IMG/VR virus record: IMGVR_UViG_3300025941_000055
Coordinates: 1-39,689 of that record
Length of the DNA stretch: 39,689 nucleotides
Reading direction: 5' to 3' (one strand)
From: a virus
Shown here piece by piece: positions 32,237-39,480 of this stretch (position 1 is the stretch's first letter; every line of letters begins with the position of its first letter). The position numbers and the translations under genes are program-made. The notes under the pieces are model-generated. The model was not told the DNA's origin. It made no database searches and worked only from the letters and a program-made list of their open reading frames with translations.

Positions 32237-33668
32237 GGCGAGTGGGCCTCCGAGGCCCCGGGACGCGGCCGTTGGACGGCGCACGGAGGGCCGACGCACG
32301 GACGGCGACGTCGGCTGGAGGAACGCTGACCGGTCGGCCGCGCCCCGAGGCTGTCGAGGGGGAGCCATTGCTAGACGGCGCGGGTGCCGTCTCTTGTGGA
32401 GCAATGGTCCGCGAAGGGCTGTTCGGGTCGCGCTGGGGCAGATTCCAGCGCTTCCGGATCCAACCCTCCGTCTCGTCATCGAGAACCAGTATCTGACTCT
32501 CGAACAGAGCGATCAGGTCAGCGACCGCCAGATCGGGGTCTTCGTCGCGCTCGAACCCGATCATGGGTGCGTTCGCGTTCGGCCCCGAATTCCAGTCGGT
32601 GTAGTCCTCTAGCATGTGAGCGTTGAAGGTGTCGCGGATATCCTCTGCCAGCGACATCTGGCTCAGGCTAAAGAAGTCGATGAACCCTTCGCTCAGAGCG
32701 CGCGAACCATAGGACGTCGTCCCTAGCTGCGCGAACATTTGGAGGAACTTGCGAGCGGTCTGCTCGTCCTGGTAGCGGATGGAAGCGAGCACGTCCGACA
32801 CGGTGCCCTCGACGCCCTTGAGCGTGAGGTCCATGCCATCGGTCAGCGTGCCACCCGAGAACTCGCCCGCCTTGTAGCCAGAGGCGATCTTCTGCGCTGC
32901 CTCGATCTGCTGCTTGGATGCGCGTGTCGGCAGGGTCACGATCGGCACGCCCATGCTGTTGCGCTCGTGCCGCAGGATATCCAGGCGCAGGAGACGATCC
33001 TTGAGGAGCCAATTCTTGTAGACCGACCGCAGCATCGAGCGACCGAGCCAGTTGGCCCCTTCCTTGTCGTTGACGTACCCGACCAGGCGGTTGACCGGCA
33101 GCTTGCGGATGCCCGTGGGATCGTTGGCAGTGTAGATGCCCGCTTCCTGCCCGACCCATTCCAGGCTGCCCTGCTCGCTAACCTTGACGTCAGTGATCGT
33201 CTTGGGATGGACATAGGCGAGCTTGCGCAGGCGCCACATGCCGCCGCGCACTTCGCCTACCTGCTCGAAGAAAGCATGGCCGTAAATCTTGCTCAGCAGT
33301 GCCAAGCGAACGTGCTCGCGCCAGTTGAACCTGTCGCGGGAGCGAGGAATGTCGGTCTTGGGCGCGTCGAGTACCGGCAGGCCGATGTCCTCGTGCGCTG
33401 CCTTGACCAGACGTGCCGGAGCGCCGTTCGGGTCGATGAACCAACGGTAGCGCAGGATCGGCAGGATCGTGCCCATCCATAGGGCATCGATCTGCGAGTC
33501 GGTGCGCATCTGCTCGTAGGTCAGGCGCGACTTGGGCCAGCGCAGTTCCGGCACGCGCTCGGCGTCGTTTGCCCACTCCTGCCAGTTGCCGCCCCACATA
33601 TCGGTGCCCGGCACCCACGGAGAGACGAAGTCCTTGGACTGCTGCCGCTTAGAGGGAGCCGTACTCAC
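32229..33668 (-). CDS. portal protein (DUF935/Mu gp29-like)
   Basis: This 479-residue protein starts at GTG 33668 (GTGA overlap with TerL). Its segments WQEWANDAERVPELRWPKSRLTYEQM, TILPILRYRWFIDPNG, HAFFEQVGEV, RKLAYVHPKTI, NWLGRSMLRSVYKNWLLKDRLLRLDILRHERNSMGVP fit DUF935-type portals. The last 70 residues are Pro/Ser/Arg-rich and probably disordered. It forms the dodecameric DNA channel at the vertex, binding TerL during packaging and the adaptor afterwards. Confidence 0.88.
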   Translation of the reverse strand: MSTAPSKRQQSKDFVSPWVPGTDMWGGNWQEWANDAERVPELRWPKSRLTYEQMRTDSQIDALWMGTILPILRYRWFIDPNGAPARLVKAAHEDIGLPVLDAPKTDIPRSRDRFNWREHVRLALLSKIYGHAFFEQVGEVRGGMWRLRKLAYVHPKTITDVKVSEQGSLEWVGQEAGIYTANDPTGIRKLPVNRLVGYVNDKEGANWLGRSMLRSVYKNWLLKDRLLRLDILRHERNSMGVPIVTLPTRASKQQIEAAQKIASGYKAGEFSGGTLTDGMDLTLKGVEGTVSDVLASIRYQDEQTARKFLQMFAQLGTTSYGSRALSEGFIDFFSLSQMSLAEDIRDTFNAHMLEDYTDWNSGPNANAPMIGFERDEDPDLAVADLIALFESQILVLDDETEGWIRKRWNLPQRDPNSPSRTIAPQETAPAPSSNGSPSTASGRGRPVSVPPADVAVRASALRAPSNGRVPGPRRPTRRA

Positions 33669-35221
33669 CAGACTACCTCCAGGACATTGAATGGATCGCT
33701 CTGCCCGTAGTTCAGGCCGTCGGGCTCCAGCTTGCTGCGCGTGAGTGCCGAATCGATGGACTCGTGCTCCTCGGCCCGAATCATCGGCATCTCCTCACCG
33801 ATGAAGGCCATCATGAGTGCATCGGCCTCGTCTGGCGAGCCCGCACGAGTGCGCTTGCGGTACTCATCTTTGGTCTCGACCTCGATCTTGTTGCGGCCGT
33901 TCATGCGCCACTTCAACTGCAACAGCTGGTTGATGAGGTCTTCGTCGTCGGGGAGACTGATCGTGCCTTCCTGGAAACGCTCGCGCAAGTACCAGAAGTC
34001 CTCGCTGCGCGCGTTCAGGAACCGCTCGGTGTCACGGGGCGTCCTACCTCCATTATAGCCGTAGAGGTCGAAGCCGTCGTGCTGCATGATGTCGATGACA
34101 CCAGCGCCGACTCCTGCCTCATCCCCTACTGCCCGGAGTCCGACCTTGCCCCGCATGGCCTCCTTCATCATGTTCGACAACTCGACTAGATCGCCCGTAC
34201 CAGTCTTGAACACTTCGCTCACATACCCACCACGTTGACGATAGCAAACGGAGCGGTCTTGACCGGTACGGGCGATGTCGAGTCCCATTACCCCAGGCTC
34301 ACGCCCCGTACGCCCTGGAATCTTGCGACCCACGGCGTCGTACAGCCATGCGGGCGGGACGAGCGAGTCATCGGAGAAGATTGGAAACGCTCCGCGCACC
34401 TTGGAGGTGTAGAGCGGAGAGTTCTGCCCCCACCGGAGTTTCCTCTCCTCGACCCACTCTTTGGAGAGCAGGAGGTCGCGCAGGTACTCGGGCACCCACT
34501 CGTTCGTGAAGTTTGGCGTCTCGAACCCGTCGATGCGGATGACGTTCCACCCGGAGTTCGCCTTGCAGACCGATGCGAAGTGCGACGATGGGTTGTCGGG
34601 GTTGCCGATCGCGAGCACGCGGCAGTACACGTTGGTCACGATCGTATCGACCGCATCCCACAGGTTTGCCGGAACGCCGTTGGCCTCGTCGATGAGCACG
34701 AGCACGTACTTCTGATGGATGCCCTGGAAGGCGTCGGGGTTGTAGTCGGCAGGCTTGCGGCCGTAGCCAACAATCTCGCCGTACTGCTTGCTGCCGAGGC
34801 GCCACACGCAGTCGAGCGTGACCTTGCCTTCCAGCCCACCCCTCGCGTGTGCGCGTGCTATCTCGCGCCAAAGGATGGCCTGTACCTGCGGCCAGGTCGG
34901 TGCGGTGCTGACGACGAATGCCGACTGCGGCGGATGCGCGTCGATCCACCATGCCGCAGCGCGCGAGGCGATGAACGACTTGCCCGCATCATGGCACGAC
35001 TGGACGGCGGTGTAGCGATTGTCGCGCACCGATTCCAGAATCGTTGCCTGCTTCGACCAGACATATTCCCGCAGGACAGTGTTGACCCAACCTACCGGGT
35101 CTGCCTCCCAGACCGACGGCTGCGGGTCGAGACGTTCCGCTACCAGCGCAAGCGCATCGCTCAGCGCGCGGTCAGCGAATCCTGCCTTGCGGACATGCCG
35201 CACCATGTCGGTGCCGGTCAT
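33665..35221 (-). CDS. terminase large subunit
   Basis: The frame runs 225 codons further upstream, but that part is an out-of-frame reading of the repeat gene. ATG 35221 (ATGA overlap) gives 518 residues. The ATPase domain has a Walker A-like SCHDAGKSF (75-83) and Walker B VLVLIDEA (173-180); the nuclease domain has GLDIARTGQDRSV (D315), VGDEAGVGAG and DEADALMMAF acidic motifs of the RNase H-like fold. It pumps and cuts DNA through the portal encoded next. The upstream gene order TerS ... TerL is interrupted by four small virion-protein genes, which is unusual. Confidence 0.92.
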   Translation of the reverse strand: MTGTDMVRHVRKAGFADRALSDALALVAERLDPQPSVWEADPVGWVNTVLREYVWSKQATILESVRDNRYTAVQSCHDAGKSFIASRAAAWWIDAHPPQSAFVVSTAPTWPQVQAILWREIARAHARGGLEGKVTLDCVWRLGSKQYGEIVGYGRKPADYNPDAFQGIHQKYVLVLIDEANGVPANLWDAVDTIVTNVYCRVLAIGNPDNPSSHFASVCKANSGWNVIRIDGFETPNFTNEWVPEYLRDLLLSKEWVEERKLRWGQNSPLYTSKVRGAFPIFSDDSLVPPAWLYDAVGRKIPGRTGREPGVMGLDIARTGQDRSVCYRQRGGYVSEVFKTGTGDLVELSNMMKEAMRGKVGLRAVGDEAGVGAGVIDIMQHDGFDLYGYNGGRTPRDTERFLNARSEDFWYLRERFQEGTISLPDDEDLINQLLQLKWRMNGRNKIEVETKDEYRKRTRAGSPDEADALMMAFIGEEMPMIRAEEHESIDSALTRSKLEPDGLNYGQSDPFNVLEVVW

Positions 35222-36468
35222 GCCGACCACGCCAGACTGGCGCCTGCGTAGACGCGATCGACAACCTTGCTGCCCATGTACACCGCGTCGGCCGCATTGA
35301 GAACCGTGCCGTCGATGGCATCGATGCGGGTGGTGATGTTCATCGTCAGCGGCAGGGCAACCTTGCCAAACGTCTTGCGCCGCGCCTGCGTGTCCGAGGC
35401 AAAGAGGGACTGCCGCGCCACGACGCCGAAGGTCTGCCGCTTGGCCTGCACTACCGCGCCGAACGTCACTGGCATATCGACGCGGCTGAATGCGTGCTTC
35501 TTGGCCTGCACCGCTGCGGCAAAGGTGAGCGGCAGCGCGACCTGGCCGAAGTGCGTGACCGGTATGTGCGCAGTAAGCCCACCGTGCGTGAAGATGCTGG
35601 CCGTGAGAGGCGTATTGGTATTGCTGAACGTCTTGCGCCTGGCCTGCGTCACCGCACCGAGCGCGAGCGGCATCGCTACCTGGCCAAATGTCTTGCGCAG
35701 GCCCTGGACGACGGCGTTGACCGTCGAGGGCCGCGCGACGACACCAAACGTCTTGCGCTTTGCCTGCGTGACCGCTGCGAACGTGGCCGGGAGTGCCGTT
35801 GCTCCAAAGTACGTCGTCGGTGCGGCGACGCCCTCCTGCAAGCCAAGGATGACTCCGGCCGACGAGGACATGGACGCGGCGCCCGTGAAGATGCACTCGG
35901 CTGCGGTGCTGGCCACCCCGTTGCGCGTGGCAACGTGTAGCGGCTGTCCGGTGTTGCCGTCGTACCGCTCGGTCCAGCCAGCGGTGACGCTGTTGACCAG
36001 GGTGCCGGTGTCCTCGGTGATCGCTGCCACCAGGAAGGATGCCGACGCTGGCGTCACCGAACCGGAGCGAGACGTCGTTCCTGCGGCCTGCGCCTGGACG
36101 ATGTTATTGACCTCGACCGCCGTCGGCACCTTGATTCCAGATACCTCCATGATGAAGACTTGGAAGTATTCGCAGTTCGGCACATCGACCTGGAGCGAGT
36201 ACGGCGAGCGGGCCGGAATGTTCAGCGCGTACTGGATCTGACATACGCCGTTGAAGGTCGTCCACGACCACTGATCGGCGCCCGGGAGCCAGGAAGCGTT
36301 GGCGTCGTTGATGTAGGGCCATCCCGGCGAATTGCTGGTGTCGTAGGCCGAGAAGCACGCGATCAGGGTGTTGCCAGCAACCGTCGGCGAGTCCAGGATG
36401 ACCATGGTCACCTGTGGCCCCGTGCCGAGGAGGTTGATTGCCTTGCCCTGAACGAATGCTCCAGCCAT
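35218..36468 (-). CDS. virion protein with 20-residue tandem repeats
   Basis: In this 416-residue protein, residues 1-215 form a beta-sandwich-like domain (VAGNTLIACFSAYDTSN, YFQVFIMEVSGIKVPTAVE, SFLVAAITEDTGT) of the lectin/adhesin kind. Residues 219-378 consist of eight repeats of about 20 residues with consensus (K/Q)TFGxVAxPLTFxAVxQAxR; phase is exact except for a six-residue insertion near 299. The C-terminus (380-416) is a small cap. The TFG-VA-P pattern suggests a repetitive beta structure. Its location just before TerL, with other fibre-like genes, suggests a tail fibre or capsid fibre. No family is recognised. Confidence 0.65.
   Translation of the reverse strand: MAGAFVQGKAINLLGTGPQVTMVILDSPTVAGNTLIACFSAYDTSNSPGWPYINDANASWLPGADQWSWTTFNGVCQIQYALNIPARSPYSLQVDVPNCEYFQVFIMEVSGIKVPTAVEVNNIVQAQAAGTTSRSGSVTPASASFLVAAITEDTGTLVNSVTAGWTERYDGNTGQPLHVATRNGVASTAAECIFTGAASMSSSAGVILGLQEGVAAPTTYFGATALPATFAAVTQAKRKTFGVVARPSTVNAVVQGLRKTFGQVAMPLALGAVTQARRKTFSNTNTPLTASIFTHGGLTAHIPVTHFGQVALPLTFAAAVQAKKHAFSRVDMPVTFGAVVQAKRQTFGVVARQSLFASDTQARRKTFGKVALPLTMNITTRIDAIDGTVLNAADAVYMGSKVVDRVYAGASLAWSA
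35335..35814 (-). repeat. 60-bp in-frame tandem repeats (20 residues each)
   Basis: Degenerate repeats with a 60-bp period encode the KTFG-VA-P-...-QA-R units at residues 219-378. The GTCTTGCGC(C/T)..GCCTG(C/G) core recurs in most copies on the plus strand (for example near 35371, 35629, 35689 and 35749). Such repeats can vary in copy number by slippage or recombination. Confidence 0.65.
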
Positions 36469-36471
36469 GAG

Positions 36472-36867
36472 CTATGCGGCCACCGGAGCGATGCTCAGAT
36501 CGACGTCGCCTGCCAAGATCGTGAAGTTGTCGCCGACCATGACGGTGCGCGCGATGGCGAGGTCGTCGGAGCCGAGGAAGGTGCCACCTGTCGATGCCGA
36601 CCAGAACGAGACGTGCGTGAGCGTGCCCGCCGCCGTGAAGTTCGTCCAGTTGACGTCGGCCGACGTGGTGATCGTGCCATCGGCAGCAGCGGCAGAGAAC
36701 GTGGCAGCCTGTCGCGTTGCATCGCCAAATGCGTTCGCCGCGCCCGCAGAGCCCGGGTCGCCAGTGTGGAGCTTGATGAAGAAGCCTGCCGGCTGCGTCC
36801 ATGCCACGTTGCGGCATAGCGCATTCAGCATCGACTGTACGACACCAACTGCTAGTCCTGTTGCCAT
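36472..36867 (-). CDS. small virion/tail-fibre-family protein
   Basis: This 131-residue protein contains FFIKLHTGDPGSAGAANAFGDATRQAATF, a motif common to a family of phage tail fibre or decoration-like proteins, followed by a beta-rich half (VSFWSASTGGTFLGSDDLAIARTVMVGDNFTI). ATG 36867 is preceded by GGGGAGGGGAG. It belongs to the four-gene cluster between TerS and TerL and probably partners the repeat protein encoded 3 bp later. Confidence 0.65.
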   Translation of the reverse strand: MATGLAVGVVQSMLNALCRNVAWTQPAGFFIKLHTGDPGSAGAANAFGDATRQAATFSAAAADGTITTSADVNWTNFTAAGTLTHVSFWSASTGGTFLGSDDLAIARTVMVGDNFTILAGDVDLSIAPVAA

Positions 36868-36878
36868 GCTCCCCTCCC

Positions 36879-37097
36879 CTACCCAATGATGACGTAGAGA
36901 GTGTGCGAATCCTTGATGGGCAAGGCATCGAACTCGGCCTGCGTCATCTCGATCCAGATACCGGGCGGCCCCGGAGGCCCGGGCGGACCTTGTGGCCCTT
37001 GTGGCCCTTGCACGACAGTCGGAGGATGGGTTACCGTGCTGCCGTTGCCGCGCACGAGAACATGCTCCGAGCCCTGGGTGTACTCCGATGCCCTCAT
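36879..37097 (-). CDS. 72-residue collagen-like small virion protein
   Basis: A Gly-X-Y tract (GPQGPQGPPGPPGPPG, about 31-46) joins a disordered N-terminus to a short C-terminal unit WIEMTQAEFDALPIKDSHTLYVI, a motif frequently found at the end of phage minor tail and fibre proteins. Coupled by ATGA to the upstream gene. It probably forms a short trimeric rod; the partner is unknown. Confidence 0.7.
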   Translation of the reverse strand: MRASEYTQGSEHVLVRGNGSTVTHPPTVVQGPQGPQGPPGPPGPPGIWIEMTQAEFDALPIKDSHTLYVIIG

Positions 37098-37510
37098 GGC
37101 ACGGGCACCGCGACGGGCATGAAGGCTGGGAAGATCGAGACGGCGCCCCGGAACACTTTCTCCGACCAGTCGGGTGTCGGAGGCGTGCCGAACGGGTACA
37201 GGTAGTCCAGTTCGTGCACGTACATGCCCGGCGTCCAGAGTTCCGTGACCATCGAGGGTATCTGGACGGTGATGTTCGGCAGCGCGTCCGAGAGCATGAT
37301 GATGTCCAGCTCGCCGGGGTTGCCCTCGTCAGCGATGAACATGGGGTCGCCAGGAGGGTCCATCGGCCAGGGGTAGCGGCGAATGACGTAGCGCACGCGC
37401 GTGGCCTGGGTCATGACCGGCACAGGGGAGCCATCGACGTTGACGTAGGAGAACTGGTGGTAGAAGACTTGGCCAGCGATGAGGCTCAGGTTGAGTTCAG
37501 CCGGTAGCAT
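37094..37510 (-). CDS. beta-sandwich virion protein (baseplate upper protein-like)
   Basis: I start at ATG 37510 (GAGGAGGACGAGG upstream, 14-bp overlap with TerS), giving 138 residues. The sequence alternates strands in a pattern like the N-terminal domain of BppU-type proteins: AELNLSLIAGQVF, ATRVRYVIRRYP, ELDIIMLSDALPNITVQIPS, LWTPGMYVHELDYLYPFG, RGAVSIFPAF. It may attach the small fibre proteins encoded next to the virion. The similarity is by pattern only. Confidence 0.55.
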   Translation of the reverse strand: MLPAELNLSLIAGQVFYHQFSYVNVDGSPVPVMTQATRVRYVIRRYPWPMDPPGDPMFIADEGNPGELDIIMLSDALPNITVQIPSMVTELWTPGMYVHELDYLYPFGTPPTPDWSEKVFRGAVSIFPAFMPVAVPVP

Positions 37511-38339
37511 CCTCGTCCTCCTCATCCATGTCCTCTGCCTCCACGACCTCGGCATCGACCGTGATGGGGGCTTCGGGAGCGGGGAGCCGACCGCCTTCCA
37601 GCAGCGCCAAGTGCTTTCTAACGATCGGCCCCACCGCAGCCTGCTGATCCCGATTCAGCCGCAGGTCTGCCAGAACGCCTTCGAGGACTGCGACGATCGG
37701 CTGGCTCAGCTTCTCGGCGAGGCCCGTCTGACGCTCGCGGAAGTCCATGTCGATCATGCTCTTGGCGGTGCGGGTCAGCCTGTCCCGCTCCTGCCCGAGC
37801 AGCCGCATTGCCACACGGCCCTCAGGTGTTGCCTCCAAGTCCCGCAGCGGCATCTCGGCTACCAGCGCTGTGAGGACGGCGATCGCTGATTGGCTCTGGG
37901 CCAGTTGGCGCTCTAGCGCGTCCTCGGGATCAGTGGGGGCGCCCCGGTACAGGTCGGCCAGGTACACGCCCTGCTCGCGTGCTGCGACGATCTGGTGTGT
38001 GGCGCAGTAGCCGACGCCAGCGTGCAGGGTGCCTTGGCCTGCCTGGTTGCGACAGACCGTGCCCTGAGATGGTGAGACTGGAAAGCCGCAGAGCTGACTG
38101 GTGGGATCAGTGGACTGCGGCTCCCAGCCGTACAACATGACATCGGGAGCGACGCCATACAGCGACTTCCGGCGCTGCTGTTCTACCTTGGTTAGACCTT
38201 CGTCCTCGTCGGGAGCTACATACGCCACCTTCCTCCGGACATGGAAGCGGGCATTGCCCTGCTCCTCGGGGGATAGCTCCGCCTCGGCTGGGTTGGTCGA
38301 GTTGGAGGCTATCGGGCGGGGAGCGAGGCGTCGAGCCAC
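37497..38339 (-). CDS. terminase small subunit-like protein with zinc motif
   Basis: This 280-residue protein starts at GTG 38339, exactly at the predicted transcription start, with no ribosome site: a leaderless message. Residues 84-115 contain C84, C96, H106, C112 and H115 in the C-xxxAGxGTxHxGxGxCxxH pattern frequent in actinophage small terminases. Residues 130-240 are helical (RMLLGQERDRLTR, QPIVAVLEGVLADLRLNRDQQAAVGPIVRKHL), like their oligomerisation/TerL-binding region, and the C-terminus is acidic. It should recognise phage DNA for packaging. It follows the resolvase gene and its own strong promoter. Confidence 0.75.
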   Translation of the reverse strand: MARRLAPRPIASNSTNPAEAELSPEEQGNARFHVRRKVAYVAPDEDEGLTKVEQQRRKSLYGVAPDVMLYGWEPQSTDPTSQLCGFPVSPSQGTVCRNQAGQGTLHAGVGYCATHQIVAAREQGVYLADLYRGAPTDPEDALERQLAQSQSAIAVLTALVAEMPLRDLEATPEGRVAMRLLGQERDRLTRTAKSMIDMDFRERQTGLAEKLSQPIVAVLEGVLADLRLNRDQQAAVGPIVRKHLALLEGGRLPAPEAPITVDAEVVEAEDMDEEDEDATG

Positions 38340-38345
38340 GCCCGG

Positions 38346-38374
38346 AGTGTACGCCCCTCGCGCGAGCCTGTCAA
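38346..38374 (-). promoter_or_regulatory. strong late promoter with leaderless start
   Basis: TTGACA (38374-38369), a 17-bp spacer and TACACT (38351-38346) on the minus strand; the GTG of the small terminase begins 7 nt after the -10. This is the only strong promoter I see above the late genes, so it probably drives the head and tail operon. Confidence 0.85.
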
Positions 38375-38396
38375 TAGTGGATGCGCGTTTCCCCTG

Positions 38397-38996
38397 CTAA
38401 TCAGCATCTTCTGACACCGTCTCTGGGGCTCCGAATCGCCACTTGAGCCCCTGATAGGTGCCGAAATCGTGCCGCTTGAGGTACACCAACAGGTGCCGTA
38501 ACGCGTCGCGAGCGTGAGGCTGCGCAGGGGCCAGAGTGAGGTCATATAGCTTGGGAAACATGGCCTTGATCCGTACATCGGAGAATGAGGCCATTTCTGA
38601 GGCTTGTTGTGGGAAAAATGTGGGCATTTGCACGGGTTTTCGGCCCGATTCCATCACTCCGACCATGTATCCGTGGATAAAGACCGGGGATAGGGCCTTT
38701 TGGGCCTCTGCGCCCACCAATCCGTGCCGGGAGGGCCTGGCGACGTACTGTTCGTACACGATGATGGCGGGATTGCCAGCGGGACTGAGCCCGCGCAGTT
38801 TGGTAGCCAGTTCCCGGTGCTGCTCATGGGTGTATTGGTGGACTTGGATGATCTTGCTGGGCGCAACATTGGTGCAGATCGCCACCAATCCCGTTGTGCG
38901 ACCTGGATCGACCGCAACGATGTTTTGGAGGAGAACTCCATTCTCGCTGGGTTTCTGTGGGGAACGTATGTTCGGACGTCTCGGTTTTTGACTCAT
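38397..38996 (-). CDS. RuvC-like Holliday junction resolvase
   Basis: This 199-residue protein has an RNase H-fold nuclease core: D30 in VAVDPGRTTGLV, E82 in IIVYEQYVARPS and a C-terminal H161-x2-D164 (HARDALRH), matching the RuvC-type carboxylate set. The first 24 residues are basic and disordered. Phage resolvases trim branched DNA before packaging, which fits its place just ahead of the small terminase. ATG 38996 is 7 nt after the promoter -10, so its message too should be leaderless. A LexA-type box lies inside the first codons (38961-38974). Confidence 0.85.
   Translation of the reverse strand: MSQKPRRPNIRSPQKPSENGVLLQNIVAVDPGRTTGLVAICTNVAPSKIIQVHQYTHEQHRELATKLRGLSPAGNPAIIVYEQYVARPSRHGLVGAEAQKALSPVFIHGYMVGVMESGRKPVQMPTFFPQQASEMASFSDVRIKAMFPKLYDLTLAPAQPHARDALRHLLVYLKRHDFGTYQGLKWRFGAPETVSEDAD
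38961..38974. promoter_or_regulatory. LexA/SOS-type box within the start of the resolvase gene
   Basis: Read on the minus strand, CGAACATACGTTCC fits CGAACRNRYGTTYC exactly. It lies at about +23 to +36 relative to the predicted start, where a bound repressor would block elongation or initiation. Confidence 0.55.
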
Positions 38997-39002
38997 AGAG
39001 CG

Positions 39003-39031
39003 AGATTAGACGGTCTGTCGGCCCGTGTCAA
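39003..39031 (-). promoter_or_regulatory. strong promoter of the resolvase gene (leaderless)
   Basis: TTGACA (39031-39026), a 17-bp spacer and TAATCT (39008-39003) on the minus strand, followed by six bases and then the ATG. The start codon therefore coincides with the predicted +1. Confidence 0.85.
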
Positions 39032-39100
39032 GGACGACTTTTTGGCAGGTTTATGGTTGCAAGGTCGGGATAGCGGTTTTGCAGGGGTTTTGTCTCACCC

Positions 39101-39292
39101 TCGCGCGTATGCGCGTGCGCGCTGGTATGCGCGTCCCCCCGCACAGTAGAAAAACGTATAGAGATAATGACTCATGATACGTCCTGGGAACATATGTTCG
39201 GGTGTTCTCTGGTCGGCCTCGGTTTCTGGCTGTGGCGGCCTGTCCTTCTACGCGATAATCTCTACCGCGCGGGGGGATGCGCATACGCGCGA
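39101..39292. repeat. interrupted long inverted repeat
   Basis: TCGCGCGTATGCGC (39101-39114) is the exact complement of 39279-39292; TCCCCCCGC (39134-39142) mirrors GCGGGGGGA (39269-39277); TAGAGATAAT (39159-39168) nearly mirrors ATAATCTCTA (39255-39264). The left arm has an 18-20 bp insertion containing a second GTATGCGCG (39107-39115 and 39125-39133). The centre contains a LexA-type box. Confidence 0.7.
39187..39200. promoter_or_regulatory. LexA/SOS-type box inside the inverted repeat
   Basis: Minus strand CGAACATATGTTCC fits CGAACRNRYGTTYC at all positions, with the core GAACATATGTTC a perfect 12-bp palindrome. It lies about 155 bp upstream of the resolvase -35. Confidence 0.6.
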
Positions 39293-39418
39293 GGGAGCGC
39301 GCCAATGAACCGTGGTAAATCCAGCTAAATGAGCCCGATTTGGCCGCCCTGCGCGTTGCCAGCCAAGCGCGGCGAAAATTTTTGCAAAATTCGGTGGTCG
39401 CGCGGCCTCATTTCGCGG

Positions 39419-39450
39419 ATCGGGGGAGGCCGCCTCCGGCCTCCCCCGAT
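39419..39450 (-). terminator. 13-bp-stem terminator-like hairpin after the rightmost gene
   Basis: ATCGGGGGAGGCC and GGCCTCCCCCGAT are exact complements with a 6-nt loop, 20 bp below the stop of the partial gene. No U-tract follows directly, though an AT-rich stretch begins about 27 nt later. It likely insulates the control region from upstream transcription. Confidence 0.6.
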
Positions 39451-39464
39451 TTCTGCCCGCGAAG

Positions 39465-39480
39465 GGGGCGCTAGCGCCCC
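39465..39480. other. 16-bp perfect palindrome over a stop codon
   Basis: GGGGCGCTAGCGCCCC spans the TAG stop of the partial right-hand gene. It may add a second hairpin to the terminator or may be incidental to GC-rich coding. Confidence 0.45.

Larger units (their letters stand above)
38997..39470. other. gene-free control region (candidate replication origin)
   Basis: This 474-bp stretch has no credible gene. From left to right it holds the resolvase promoter, a long interrupted inverted repeat (39101-39168 with 39255-39292), repeated GTATGCGCG, a LexA-type box between the arms, an AT-rich tract with the palindrome TTTTGCAAAA (39380-39389), and a strong hairpin at 39419-39450. Repeats next to AT-rich DNA are what origins look like, but control-region and recombination-site explanations are equally open. 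Confidence 0.5.

Noticed and set aside
32237-32479. Longer N-terminus for the prohead protease
   Set aside because: The extension is an out-of-frame reading of the portal C-terminus, while GTG 32236 gives the family-typical start and a GGAGG ribosome site.
35222-35896. Extra 225 codons at the front of the large terminase frame
   Set aside because: They are an out-of-frame reading of the repeat gene (Gly/His/Arg-rich, no fold). ATG 35221 with an ATGA overlap is the natural start.
39051-39305. 84-codon minus-strand frame in the control region
   Set aside because: It runs through both arms of the inverted repeat and reads as Arg-rich low-complexity sequence without a ribosome site.
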